Source: Clostridium neonatale (GTDB lineage: Bacteria > Bacillota > Clostridia > Clostridiales > Clostridiaceae). From it: a stretch of DNA of 64,000 bases. This document shows positions 52,939 to 62,179 of this stretch, piece after piece. The stretch lies in the NCBI RefSeq assembly GCF_001458595.1, contig NZ_LN890327.1, positions 611,294 through 675,293 on the forward strand, given 5' to 3'. The notes below the pieces were generated by a model. That model saw nothing but the letters and a program-made list of their open reading frames with translations, was not told where the DNA came from and made no database searches. The position numbers were made by a program, and so were the translations under genes. How positions within the stretch are numbered: the first letter of the stretch is position 1; each line of letters starts with the position of its first letter.

Positions 52939-53635
52939 AATTGAAAATATTAATGTATACTATGGAGCAATTCATGCAATACATGATTTAAGTATTGAGG
53001 TAAATGATGGAGAAATAGTTACTTTGATTGGAGCAAATGGAGCAGGAAAAACTTCAACTCTTAGGGCAGTTAGTGGTTTAAATCCAGTAAAAAGCGGATC
53101 TATAAGCTATGATGGTAAAATTATAAGTAATATTGCACCGCATAAAATTGTGGCTGCAGGTATAAGTCAGGTCCCAGAAGGAAGGTGTGTTTTTGGAGAT
53201 CAGACTTGTGAAGAAAACTTACTTTTAGGAGCTTATCTAAAAAGAGATAAAAAACAAATTAATGAATCCATGGAAAAAGTTTTTGCATGGTTTCCACGTA
53301 TTAAAGAAAGAAGAAATCAATTAGCAGGAACACTTTCAGGCGGAGAGCAGCAAATGCTTGCAATTGGACGTTCACTTATGGCTTCACCTAAATTATTATT
53401 ATTGGATGAACCATCAATGGGGCTTGCGCCGATAGTTGTTGAAGAAATATTTGAAATTATTAAAAGCATACGTAAAGAAAATACTACAATTCTGCTTGTT
53501 GAGCAAAATGCAAATGCGGCACTTCAAATTGCAGATCGTGGTTACGTAGTTGAAACAGGAAATATAGTTTTGGAAGGATGTGCAGATGACTTACTACATG
53601 ATGATGCTGTAAGAAAAGCATATCTTGGTGATTAA
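52931..53635 (+). CDS. livF: Branched-chain amino-acid ABC transporter ATPase
   Basis: 234 residues from ATG 52931, with GGAAGGGGG upstream inside livG. Walker A GANGAGKTS, LivF-specific SQVPEGRCVFGDQTCEENLL, signature LSGGEQQMLAIGRSL and Walker B LLLLDEPSMGLAP. Completes the two-ATPase transporter. The cytidylate-kinase-like gene follows after 25 bp. Confidence 0.94.
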   Translation: MLKIENINVYYGAIHAIHDLSIEVNDGEIVTLIGANGAGKTSTLRAVSGLNPVKSGSISYDGKIISNIAPHKIVAAGISQVPEGRCVFGDQTCEENLLLGAYLKRDKKQINESMEKVFAWFPRIKERRNQLAGTLSGGEQQMLAIGRSLMASPKLLLLDEPSMGLAPIVVEEIFEIIKSIRKENTTILLVEQNANAALQIADRGYVVETGNIVLEGCADDLLHDDAVRKAYLGD

Positions 53636-53660
53636 TATAAGTTATAAGGGAGAGGATTAT

Positions 53661-54287
53661 ATGGAACGATTTGTGATTGCAATTACAAGACGTGCAGGTA
53701 GTGGAGGAACTACAATTGGTAAAATGCTTGCTGATGACTTTGGTATAGATTTATATGATAAAAAGCTTCTCCGACTTGCATCAGAAGATAGTGGCATTAA
53801 TGAGGCTCTATTTGAAAATGCAGATGAAAGAATAAAAAATAGTTTGTTATATCGTGTATCTAAAAAAGTTTACAAGGGAGAATTAATACCTCCTGAAAGT
53901 GATAATTTTGCTTCTGATAATAACTTGTTTAATTATCAGGCAAAAGTATTACGTGAACTTGCAGAGAGAGAATCATATGTTGTAATAGGGCGTTGTGCAG
54001 ATTATGTATTGAAAGACAAGCCAAATGTATTTAAAATTTTCCTATATGCTTCTGATGATTTCTGTATTGAACATGAAATTTACTATTTATGTACAGAGAA
54101 AAAAGAAGCAATGAAATATATAAAGAAATGGGATACCTACAGAAGTGAATATTATACTTATCACACAGGAAATAAATGGGAAGATATGAAAAACTATGAC
54201 TTGTGTATTGATACAGGAAAATTAGGATTCGAAAAAACAGTAGGGTGCATAAAAGAATATATGAAGCTTAGGATGGGGACACTTTAG
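53661..54287 (+). CDS. Cytidylate kinase-like family protein
   Basis: 208 residues from ATG 53661, after GGGAGAGG. The P-loop-like start is FVIAITRRAGSGGTTIGKML, then LYDKKLLRLASEDSGINEAL and VVIGRCADYVLKDKPNVFKI, as in the cytidylate kinase-like family (PF13189 type) of uncharacterised clostridial proteins. Distinct from the housekeeping cmk. It is the last gene of the liv operon and its role there is unknown; a phosphotransfer or regulatory role is speculation. A terminator follows two bases after the stop. Confidence 0.82.
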   Translation: MERFVIAITRRAGSGGTTIGKMLADDFGIDLYDKKLLRLASEDSGINEALFENADERIKNSLLYRVSKKVYKGELIPPESDNFASDNNLFNYQAKVLRELAERESYVVIGRCADYVLKDKPNVFKIFLYASDDFCIEHEIYYLCTEKKEAMKYIKKWDTYRSEYYTYHTGNKWEDMKNYDLCIDTGKLGFEKTVGCIKEYMKLRMGTL

Positions 54288-54289
54288 TA

Positions 54290-54324
54290 AAAAAGCTGGT
54301 GTAATAGACATCAGCTTTTTTGTA
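54290..54324 (+). terminator. Intrinsic terminator of the liv operon
   Basis: Stem AAAAAAGCTG / CAGCTTTTTT, extended by GTG/GAC-type pairs, followed by TGTATG. Confidence 0.82.
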
Positions 54325-54352
54325 TGTAATATAAATTGGAATTTGTCTTTTA

Positions 54353-54645
54353 ATGATCAGTTATCAATGATCAATTTTCAATGAAGGATGAAAAACTTTC
54401 AGTTTTTCTAAGACTATAGTATTGCATCTATATTTGCCAAAGCAAATGTAATTCGCTGTTTGATTAGGAAACATATTTTTCTTCCAGAAAAATATTGGCT
54501 ATAGTGCTAAGTTCATGCTTCACTAAGCACTATATGCCAGCGAATGTTATGGCTAATGCCATAGCAATGCAATATATATAATAAAAAGCTGTAAGCTTTT
54601 TTCCTTCATTGATTATTGAAAGTTGACTATTGAGAATTGATAAAC
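54353..54645 (+). repeat. Structured intergenic repeat, copy 2, within imperfect terminal inverted repeats
   Basis: Core 54432-54545 matches copy 1. It has a hairpin ATTTGCCAAAGCAAAT (54432-54447) and an outer stem ATTCGCTG (54451-54458) / CAGCGAAT (54538-54545) enclosing two hairpins: ATATTTTTC/GAAAAATAT and TGGCTATAGTGCT/AGCACTATATGCCA. Flanks at about 54356-54413 and 54583-54642 are imperfect inverted copies (ATCAATTTTCAATGAAGGA on the left; its complement-like TTCCTTCATTGATTATTGAA on the right). AAAAAGCT/AGCTTTTTT at 54584-54606 looks like a terminator. Could be a MITE-like repeat or a repeated RNA gene. Confidence 0.62.
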
Positions 54646-54683
54646 AAATTCTAGTTTGTAAGATAGCACTTAATCTTTGTTTT

Positions 54684-55148
54684 TTATAAGATTTCCAACA
54701 CTTCTACAGTATAATTTTCACCAGGAGCATTAACTTCCACTATGTCACCAGATTTTTTTCCTAATAAAGCTTTACCAAGGTCAGATTCTATGCTTATACA
54801 CATATTTTCAGGGTCTACATCCATGGTAGTTACAAGGGTTATTGTATCCTCATCGTCATCTTCTACAAATTTTATTTTTGCTTTGCTATTAACTCCGAGA
54901 ACGGATTTATCTATATCATCTTCATCTATTATGGTAGCTGTACTAATCATAGATAACAAGTATTGTATTCTATTATCATTCTCTCTATAATTTCTGCATG
55001 CTTCCTTATATTCAGCATTTTCTGATCTATCTCCATGTGCAGCAGCAACTAATTTTTCTTTTGCTATTTCTGCTCTTTTAACAGTCATTCTATATTCTAA
55101 TTCTTCCTGAAGTTTTTTCATATTTTCTGATGTTAATTGGTTATGCAT
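54684..55148 (-). CDS. greA: Transcription elongation factor GreA family
   Basis: 154 residues. The N-terminal coiled coil has the tip acids in HGDRSENAEYKEACRNYREN, and the C-terminal FKBP-like domain is present (SIESDLGKALLGKKSGDIVE). It rescues backtracked RNA polymerase by stimulating transcript cleavage. The acidic stretch EDDDEDTIT is a small variation. Ribosome site GAGGAG. Could be a second GreA paralogue rather than the main one; this cannot be judged from the window. Confidence 0.93.
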   Translation of the reverse strand: MHNQLTSENMKKLQEELEYRMTVKRAEIAKEKLVAAAHGDRSENAEYKEACRNYRENDNRIQYLLSMISTATIIDEDDIDKSVLGVNSKAKIKFVEDDDEDTITLVTTMDVDPENMCISIESDLGKALLGKKSGDIVEVNAPGENYTVEVLEIL

Positions 55149-55364
55149 AAAAATTAACTCCTCTCAAAAGATGTTCTGCTACTATTATATAACATATGAA
55201 AAAAAATAAAAGAGACTTACAATAAAACATTATAATATTAACAGAGCTATTATTAGTAAAGAATTATATTAATTTAATAATAAAAATGTATCATTAATTA
55301 AAAATTAGTGATACTCTTTATGTGTAGTATAAAATTGTTGATAAGATATATGGAGAGAGTAGGT

Positions 55365-56096
55365 ATGAACAATACAAAAGTATGGGCACATAGAGGTGCA
55401 TCAGCTTATGCACCGGAAAATACTTTGGAAGCATTTAAACTTGCAGTAGATATTGGGTCAGATGGAATAGAACTTGATGTTCAGCTTTCAAAAGATGGAG
55501 AACTTGTTGTAATACATGATGAAGAAATAGATAGAACAAGTAATGGAAAAGGATTTGTTAAAGACTATACATTAAAAGAGCTTAAAAAGTTTAATTTTAA
55601 TCACTCGAATTCAAAGTACCATAAGGTGAATATTCCGACTTTAAAAGAAGTTTTCGAACTTTTGAAATCAACTGAAATGGATATTAATGTTGAACTCAAA
55701 ACAGGTGTGTTTTTTTATGAAGGAATAGAGGAAAAAGTATTGTCTCTAGCAAAAGAAATGAAAATGGAAGAACGTATAATATATTCTTCGTTTAATCATT
55801 ATTCAGTAATGAAAGTAAAAGAATTAGATGAAAATGCTAAAATAGGGTTGCTGTATTGTGATGGATGGATAGATGTTATAGATTATGCAAAAAAATTAAA
55901 AGTTGATGCTTTGCATCCATGGAACTGCAATCTTAAGTATGATAATCTTATAGAAAAATGTAAAGAAGAAAATATAAAGCTTCACGTTTGGACAGTAAAT
56001 GATGAAAGAGAAATGAAGTATTTAAATAAAAATAATATTGATGCAATAATAACCAATTATCCGGATAAAGCAAGAAGAATAATAGGAAATGAATAG
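55365..56096 (+). CDS. Glycerophosphodiester phosphodiesterase
   Basis: 243 residues from ATG 55365, following GGAGAGAG; the longer open frame to 55308 lacks a ribosome site. GDPD signatures: VWAHRGASAYAPENTLEAF with catalytic His, GIELDVQLSKDGELVVIHDE with metal-binding Glu/Asp and second His, and NVELKTG. It hydrolyses glycerophosphodiesters to glycerol-3-phosphate and an alcohol. No signal peptide, hence cytoplasmic. Followed by a strong terminator. Confidence 0.93.
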   Translation: MNNTKVWAHRGASAYAPENTLEAFKLAVDIGSDGIELDVQLSKDGELVVIHDEEIDRTSNGKGFVKDYTLKELKKFNFNHSNSKYHKVNIPTLKEVFELLKSTEMDINVELKTGVFFYEGIEEKVLSLAKEMKMEERIIYSSFNHYSVMKVKELDENAKIGLLYCDGWIDVIDYAKKLKVDALHPWNCNLKYDNLIEKCKEENIKLHVWTVNDEREMKYLNKNNIDAIITNYPDKARRIIGNE

Positions 56097-56211
56097 TAAG
56101 TAAAAATATGAAAAGCAAACTTTCAAATATAAAGAACTCCATTTATATGGTAGTGTTTATATGAGATAAAATTATTAAACAATGTGAATTGATTATATTT
56201 TACAAAACTTG

Positions 56212-56264
56212 AAAAAAAGAAATGCAGATAGATGTAAACAAATCTATCTGCATTTCTTTTTTTT
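56212..56264. terminator. Strong intrinsic terminator
   Basis: Stem AAAGAAATGCAGATAGAT and complement (18 bp), 8-nt loop, flanked by A and T runs. Works in either direction. The remaining bases up to 56412 are AT-rich and hold the csp promoter. Confidence 0.9.
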
Positions 56265-56412
56265 ATATTGAATATTTAAATATCATACTGAAAAATTAAA
56301 TAAGATTAGGGATAGATAAGCAAATTATTGATTACTGTGTACAAAGTGAATTCTACTAATAAATACATTTTATTACTAATATATATTTATAAAACGTAGA
56401 AAGGAGCATTTA

Positions 56413-58239
56413 ATGAAACGTAGGATAGATTGTGAAAAATTTTTAGATGAAAATTATCAGCATTATGTAATAGAGTATAGAGGATCATTTAAAGAAGAAA
56501 TAAGTAAACTAGACTATGCATGTGGTGATGCTATAACGGAAACATTAGGGGTAATAGCAGTAAATCAGGAAAACTTAGATAGATTAAGAAAAGATGTTCC
56601 ATCAATTATCTTTATAGAAGCAAGGAGTATATATGTATTACAGCAAATTAATCCATCAGAAGCGGACAATATAAAAACAATCAAAATCAATCCCTATTTA
56701 AATTTGACTGGAAGAGGAGTTGTGGTTGGTCTAATAGATAGTGGAATAAATTATATAAACCAGGAGTTCATAAGAGAAGATAATACATCAAGAATACTTT
56801 CAATTTGGGATCAGACAGTGCAAAGCAAAGAAAAAAATGACTTTTATATTGGAACCGAATATTTGAGTGAAGAGATAAATAAAGCTATAGAGGTATACAA
56901 AAGTGGTGGGGATCCATATAGTATAGTTCCAAGTAAGGATGAAATGGATCATGGAACAAAAATGGCAGGAATAATAGGAGCAAGGGGATATAATGGGGAA
57001 ATGCAAGGTGTAGCTAATGATTGTGATTTTATAGCTGTAAAATTATTACCTTCACCTAGTTATAAAAAGACATTACGAGATAATAATATAACTGAAGTTC
57101 CTGTTTATAGCAATTCAGAAATCTTATCAGCTATTGAATATTTAAGAAAAAAATACTATGAATTAGGACGACCAATGATAGTATTTTTTGGAGTTGGTAG
57201 TCATGAAGGAAGTCATGATGGTTATAATATAACAGCACGTTTTATTACTTCAATTGCAAGTAAAGCTGGGATTGTTTTTGCATCAGGAACAGGAAATTCG
57301 GGAGATTCAGAGGGGCATGTAACGGATTTTGTGAAAAATGTTGGTGGGATTAGCACTGTAGAACTAAAAATTTCAAAAGCAATGAAGTCCTTAAACTTTT
57401 TTATATTGGTAGGGAAACCAGATAGAATGTCATTAAATATAATAGATCCTGTAGGGGAGGAACTTGGATTTACTAGTCCAAGAATATATTCAATTGAAAG
57501 TAAAAATTTCTTTTTAATTGATACTAATGTTAAGGTAGAATGTTTTGATCCAGAAAATTTTACAGGTCACGAAGTATTTGCTATTGATTTTACCAATATA
57601 AAAGAAGGAATTTGGAAGTTTCAGCTTAGAGGAGAATATATTACAACTGGTAGATATGATATATGGTTACCTGATAAAACGCTTTTACCAGAAGGAACAA
57701 AATTTTTGAAACCTAACCCATATAATACTTTGACTATACCATCTACGGCAAGAAGAGTTGTAACAGTATCACATTATGACAGTATTAATAATTCTATACT
57801 TGCATCATCTGGAAAAGGATTCAATACAAATTATCTAATAAATCCAGATATCGCGGCTCCTGGTATTAATATACTTACAACATCAGGAATAGATAACAAA
57901 ATAACTACAGTGAGTGGAAGTTCAGCAGCTACTGCAATAGTCACTGGAGCATGTTGTATATTAATACAATGGGGAATGGGTGATAAGAGACTAAGAAATA
58001 TTTTTTCGACTCAATTAAGAAGTAAATTAATATATGGGGCAGAAAGGGAAAAAATATATGATTATCCAAATGAAAATATAGGGTATGGAAAGTTAGATTT
58101 AGAAGGTGTTTTTAATGTATTCAGTGGAATTCACAGAAATAAACAAGAATATACAGAGTATTATGCAAATAAGTTATTTATAAGATATCCGACTAATCAA
58201 ATTTATTTGGAGGAGAGGGATATAATTAATGGAAAATAA
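56413..58239 (+). CDS. Subtilisin-like serine protease, Csp (spore germination) type
   Basis: 608 residues, no signal peptide. An N-terminal prodomain-like ~95 residues precedes the S8 domain. Triad: Asp109 in VVGLIDSGINY, His180 in DEMDHGTKMAG, Ser504 in VSGSSAATAIV; oxyanion Asn295 in SGTGNSGD. A ~130-residue insertion between Asn and Ser corresponds to the jelly-roll domain of Csp proteases. In C. perfringens, Csp proteases activate the cortex lytic enzyme SleC during germination; no sleC is near here. The catalytic residues appear intact. The gene overlaps the next protease gene by 11 bp. Confidence 0.85.
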   Translation: MKRRIDCEKFLDENYQHYVIEYRGSFKEEISKLDYACGDAITETLGVIAVNQENLDRLRKDVPSIIFIEARSIYVLQQINPSEADNIKTIKINPYLNLTGRGVVVGLIDSGINYINQEFIREDNTSRILSIWDQTVQSKEKNDFYIGTEYLSEEINKAIEVYKSGGDPYSIVPSKDEMDHGTKMAGIIGARGYNGEMQGVANDCDFIAVKLLPSPSYKKTLRDNNITEVPVYSNSEILSAIEYLRKKYYELGRPMIVFFGVGSHEGSHDGYNITARFITSIASKAGIVFASGTGNSGDSEGHVTDFVKNVGGISTVELKISKAMKSLNFFILVGKPDRMSLNIIDPVGEELGFTSPRIYSIESKNFFLIDTNVKVECFDPENFTGHEVFAIDFTNIKEGIWKFQLRGEYITTGRYDIWLPDKTLLPEGTKFLKPNPYNTLTIPSTARRVVTVSHYDSINNSILASSGKGFNTNYLINPDIAAPGINILTTSGIDNKITTVSGSSAATAIVTGACCILIQWGMGDKRLRNIFSTQLRSKLIYGAEREKIYDYPNENIGYGKLDLEGVFNVFSGIHRNKQEYTEYYANKLFIRYPTNQIYLEERDIINGK

Positions 58240-59986
58240 CCAATATGCGAATGTAACCAATATTTTTAATAGTCCGAATTATATTCAGTATATAGTTGAA
58301 TATATTGGGAATTTTGATAGCGAGATAGATAAGAATAAAGATATATATATTACATTAATAGATAATGAATATGCTATAGCTTCTATAAAAAAAACACTTT
58401 TAGAAGATTATTTAGACAATAATGAAGTTAGGACTATACTAGAAAAATATTTGACTGATCAGAATTTTAGATTGGGATTTGTATCATTACCACAATTATA
58501 TACATTGCAAGAAATATCAGCAATAGAAGCTGCACAAGTTAGTTCATTGCAGGCAAATGTACCTTTAAATTTAACTGGGAGTGGGGTTATAGTTGGAATT
58601 ATAGATACAGGTATAGATTACTTAAATGAAGAATTTATGGATATGAATGGAGAGACAAGGATAGAGGAAATATGGGATCAAACTATACCTCCATCTACAA
58701 ATGAAAAAAGTAATGTACCGTTTGGAACTATTTATACGAAAGATCAAATAAACGAAGCCATAAAACTATATAAATCTGGAGGTGATCCATATAGCATTGT
58801 TCCAAGTGTAGATAAAAATGGGCATGGAACCGCTATGGCCGGAATCGTTGGAGCAACAGGTAAAAATATTGAGCTTAAAGGAGTAGCACCAGAATGCAAA
58901 TTTGTTGCAGTAAAATTAGCTGAAGCAAATTTTTTTGAAGAACTATCGAATTTAGATATACCAGTATACAATTTGCCCCCAATTATGGTGGCTGTAGGGT
59001 ATTTAAGAAGAATATTATTTAATAAAAGGAAACCTGTAGTTATATTATTGCCATTGGGTAGTAATAATGGTAACCACAAAGGGGATAATGTATTTGATAG
59101 TTTTATAGAAAGTGTATTAGGTAATGTAGGAATAGTTATAGTCACAGGAACAGGAAATGAAGCACTCCAAGATGGACATGTGTCAGGAGTTATTAAAAAT
59201 AAAGATAGAGTAGAATCTATAGGTCTACTAATTTCAGAAGATCAGATAAATTTATCAGTAGAAATATGGGTTGATTTACCGAATATAATTGATATAAGTG
59301 TAGTATCACCTGCTGGTGAAGAAACAGGATTTGTTCAAGCTATGTTAAATATGGAAAAAAAATATTCATTCATTTTAGCAAACACCACAATGAGGATAGC
59401 ATATTATTTACCTGAGGAGTATTCTGGAGAGGAGTTAATATCAATAAACTTTAGAAATATAACATCAGGATTATGGACATTAAAGCTAAGAATGAGAGAA
59501 GGGGAAATGGCAACATATAATAGCTGGATTATGCAAAGTGGAATAGTATCTAAAGGCACAAGATTTACGTCTAGTGATCCGTATGGAACTATAACTATAC
59601 CAGGAGATTCAGACTTTATTGTTACAATGGCTGCATATAATCAAAACAATAATAGTTTATTACCTTATTCTGGAATTGGATTTAGAGAAGAGAATATAGA
59701 TAAAATAGATGTTGCAGCAGGTGGTGTAAATACAAAGACAGTTGGATTAGATAATTCTATTGCAACTATAAATGGAACAAGTTTATCAGCAGCAATCGGT
59801 GCAGGAGCATGTATCTTACTGTTACAATGGGGAATAGTTCAAGGAAAGTACCCATATATGTATGTGCAAAGTATAAAAACTTTTATTAGAAGAGGAGTTA
59901 TTCAAAGGCCTGGAGATTTATATCCAAATCCCAATTGGGGATATGGGGTGTTGAATTTTTATAAAATGTTTGAGAATATGACTTAA
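58229..59986 (+). CDS. Subtilisin-like serine protease, Csp type, tandem paralogue
   Basis: 585 residues, clearly homologous to the preceding protease along its length (shared IWDQT, YKSGGDPYSIVPS and NLTGxG motifs). Triad: Asp126 in VGIIDTGID, His199 in NGHGTAMAGI, Ser in INGTSLSAAI; oxyanion Asn in TGTGNEAL. All are present, so both members look catalytically competent, unlike C. difficile where CspA and CspC are pseudoproteases. Start ATG 58229 after GGAGAGG. Terminator follows at 60015. Confidence 0.85.
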   Translation: MENNQYANVTNIFNSPNYIQYIVEYIGNFDSEIDKNKDIYITLIDNEYAIASIKKTLLEDYLDNNEVRTILEKYLTDQNFRLGFVSLPQLYTLQEISAIEAAQVSSLQANVPLNLTGSGVIVGIIDTGIDYLNEEFMDMNGETRIEEIWDQTIPPSTNEKSNVPFGTIYTKDQINEAIKLYKSGGDPYSIVPSVDKNGHGTAMAGIVGATGKNIELKGVAPECKFVAVKLAEANFFEELSNLDIPVYNLPPIMVAVGYLRRILFNKRKPVVILLPLGSNNGNHKGDNVFDSFIESVLGNVGIVIVTGTGNEALQDGHVSGVIKNKDRVESIGLLISEDQINLSVEIWVDLPNIIDISVVSPAGEETGFVQAMLNMEKKYSFILANTTMRIAYYLPEEYSGEELISINFRNITSGLWTLKLRMREGEMATYNSWIMQSGIVSKGTRFTSSDPYGTITIPGDSDFIVTMAAYNQNNNSLLPYSGIGFREENIDKIDVAAGGVNTKTVGLDNSIATINGTSLSAAIGAGACILLLQWGIVQGKYPYMYVQSIKTFIRRGVIQRPGDLYPNPNWGYGVLNFYKMFENMT

Positions 59987-60014
59987 ATAATTATATTTAT
60001 ATAAAAACATAGTT

Positions 60015-60066
60015 AAATGTAACGCTATATCTAATATTAGTGTACCGTTACATTTATTTGTTTTTT
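60015..60066 (+). terminator. Intrinsic terminator of the csp pair
   Basis: 10-bp stem AAATGTAACG / CGTTACATTT with a long loop, then TATTTGTTTTTT. Its T run overlaps the stop of the converging small ORF. Confidence 0.65.
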
Positions 60067-60238
60067 AGTCAATCTCATTTAAAGTGCTTTTAAATGACTG
60101 AATATCAACCATTAATTTTTCGATTTCTGCTTTATCAGAAATATCTGCTAAAGAATGAGCTTCAGTAACAGATGTTTCTATAGAACTAATTTTTGATTTT
60201 ATATCATTTATGTAATAAATGTAGTTTTTTTTAGACAT
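60065..60238 (-). CDS. Small hypothetical helical protein, 57 residues
   Basis: MSKKNYIYYINDIKSKISSI then a heptad-like helical sequence to STLNEID. A strong AAGGAG ribosome site precedes the ATG and the sequence has coiled-coil character. No Cys, no TM. I do not recognise the family. It lies alone between the csp terminator and the deacetylase on the minus strand. Confidence 0.62.
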   Translation of the reverse strand: MSKKNYIYYINDIKSKISSIETSVTEAHSLADISDKAEIEKLMVDIQSFKSTLNEID

Positions 60239-60359
60239 AATAAATCTCCTTATTAATCACAGTATATTTTAAATATATATTGTGTTTAATGAGGAGATTT
60301 AATACATATTAGATTTTAATTATTAGGCATATTTGGACTTGTTATTTTTGGATAATGCC

Positions 60360-61331
60360 TTATGATTGAATTGTTTTAAATTCATATCCGTGATTTTTAT
60401 AATAGTCTATAAGTTCTGGTAGCATTTGAGCGGTTTTTTCTTTTCCATATGTATCATGCATTAAAATTACTATTTGATTTTTATTTTCTGAAGTTTTTAT
60501 AGCATAATTTAGCATATCTTGAGTAGAATAATTTTTACCTTCTGCGTCTCCATTTAATGCATTCCAATCTATACTCACAATATTATTTTTATTTAAATTA
60601 TCATTAAAAGCTGGAAGAAATGGGTCATTATAATATTGTCTACTATTATATCCACCTGGCATTCTAATCAATTTGGTATCAAAATCATCACCTAAGATAT
60701 TTTTTAGTAAATTATTAGTACGATTTATTTCATCCATAAAAGCATCTATATTTATTTTGTTATTAGGATAAAGCTTTTTCAGATTATGTGAATATGAGTG
60801 ATTTCCAATAGCGTTTCCTTCTTTTATAGCACGTTTCAATAATTCTTGAGAAGATGTATTATTTTCTAAGTTCTGTCCAAGAACGAAGAATGTTGCTTTT
60901 ACATCTTTTTCTTTTAATATATCTAATACTTTTTCTGTATTAGGACTTGGTCCATCATCAAATGTTAAAAATACATATTTATTTTCATCAATTGAAGAGC
61001 CATTAACAATTTCTTGCACTTTTTTTGCAGGAACTGAATATTTTTCTCCTCCATAAGTAATGTTACTGGATTTTATAATATCAGTGTCTTTATGAATAGG
61101 TATATTTTCTTCTTTATCAATTTCATTATTTGTATTTAAATTATCTGAATTTGTATTTAAATTATCTGATGCAATAACCTCATTGGTTTTTACTCCACCC
61201 ATAATTGAAAATGTTCCACTAGCTAATGTAATAAGAATTAATGCATTAAGGGTTAATTTTATAGCTCTTTTTCTACGTAGCTTCTTTTGTCTAATTCTTT
61301 GATACATGAATTTGTTTTTTCTTTTTATCAT
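60360..61331 (-). CDS. Polysaccharide deacetylase (peptidoglycan GlcNAc deacetylase-like)
   Basis: 323 residues. A basic N-terminus (RIRQKKLRRKRAIK) and one TM or signal helix (LTLNALILITLASGTFSI) place the enzyme outside the membrane. A Ser/Asn linker with a duplicated SDNLNTN unit follows. The NodB domain has all five motifs: TFDDGPSPNTEKVLDIL (Asp-Asp), HSYSH metal His pair, RMPGGYNS, DWNALNGD and IVILMHDTYGKEKT. Removes N-acetyl groups from peptidoglycan, which confers lysozyme resistance in related species, or acts in spore cortex modification. Divergent from the two-component system next to it. Confidence 0.9.
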   Translation of the reverse strand: MIKRKNKFMYQRIRQKKLRRKRAIKLTLNALILITLASGTFSIMGGVKTNEVIASDNLNTNSDNLNTNNEIDKEENIPIHKDTDIIKSSNITYGGEKYSVPAKKVQEIVNGSSIDENKYVFLTFDDGPSPNTEKVLDILKEKDVKATFFVLGQNLENNTSSQELLKRAIKEGNAIGNHSYSHNLKKLYPNNKINIDAFMDEINRTNNLLKNILGDDFDTKLIRMPGGYNSRQYYNDPFLPAFNDNLNKNNIVSIDWNALNGDAEGKNYSTQDMLNYAIKTSENKNQIVILMHDTYGKEKTAQMLPELIDYYKNHGYEFKTIQS

Positions 61332-61506
61332 AACAATTTACCTCATAAATATTAAATCTTTTGAACAAGTTAATATTAACATCTAAATATATGATAAATT
61401 TTTTTAAATTGTAATAAAGTTGTAAAATCATGTTGTATTTTAGTGTATATGATAATAATATGTATATACTAAATATAGAAGAAATAAAAATATGTGGAGG
61501 AAGAAA

Positions 61507-62169
61507 ATGATAAAAATACTAGTTGTTGAAGATGATTATGGTATAAGGGATTTAATTGAGTTGACATTAAAGATGGAAAATTATACTACAATTACTGCAA
61601 AAGATGGAGAAGAAGCATTAAGCAAGATAGAAAATGAGAAATTTGATTTAATTCTTTTAGATATAATGATTCCTAAAATAGATGGATTCAAATTAATAAG
61701 AATGATTGATGATAAGAGTGTTCCAGTTATATTTTTATCTGCAAAATCTCAAGTTCAAGATAAAATTTTAGGATTAAAGCTTGGAGCAGAGGATTATATT
61801 ACTAAGCCATTTGAGCCATTAGAATTATTGGCAAGAATTGAAGTTGTTCTAAGACGAAAAAAAAGCAGTAAGAAAGAAGAAAATGTAATTAAATATCATC
61901 ATCTATTAGTACAAACTAATAAGAGATTAGTAAAATCTAATGATGTTATAGTGCAGCTAACATTAAAGGAATATAATTTGCTATTAATATTTTTAAATAA
62001 CATTAATAATGTACTTACTAGAGAAGTATTATTAGAAAAAATTTGGGGATTTGACTTTTATGGAGAAACTAGGACTGTTGATATGCATATTAAGCAATTG
62101 AGAGATAAGCTAGATTTGAAAGAGTATTTAAAGACTGTGTATAAGGTAGGATATATATTAAAAGACTGA
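61507..62169 (+). CDS. OmpR/PhoB family response regulator
   Basis: 220 residues from ATG 61507, after GGAGGAAG. Receiver domain: acidic pair in VVEDDYG, phospho-Asp in LILLDIMIPKIDG, Lys in EDYITKPFEPLEL. The winged-helix DNA-binding domain contains LTLKEYNLLLIFLNN and TRTVDMHIKQLRDKL. Partner of the kinase gene that begins 10 bp later. Confidence 0.94.
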   Translation: MIKILVVEDDYGIRDLIELTLKMENYTTITAKDGEEALSKIENEKFDLILLDIMIPKIDGFKLIRMIDDKSVPVIFLSAKSQVQDKILGLKLGAEDYITKPFEPLELLARIEVVLRRKKSSKKEENVIKYHHLLVQTNKRLVKSNDVIVQLTLKEYNLLLIFLNNINNVLTREVLLEKIWGFDFYGETRTVDMHIKQLRDKLDLKEYLKTVYKVGYILKD

Positions 62170-62179
62170 GGGAGATTTT

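Noticed and set aside
58744-59145. 133-codon minus-strand open frame
   Set aside because: Antisense shadow of the second Csp-like protease, with no ribosome site or recognisable domain.
61135-61175. Direct repeat within the deacetylase as a mobile footprint
   Set aside because: It encodes a duplicated Asn/Ser linker (SDNLNTN) in frame, a common linker expansion.
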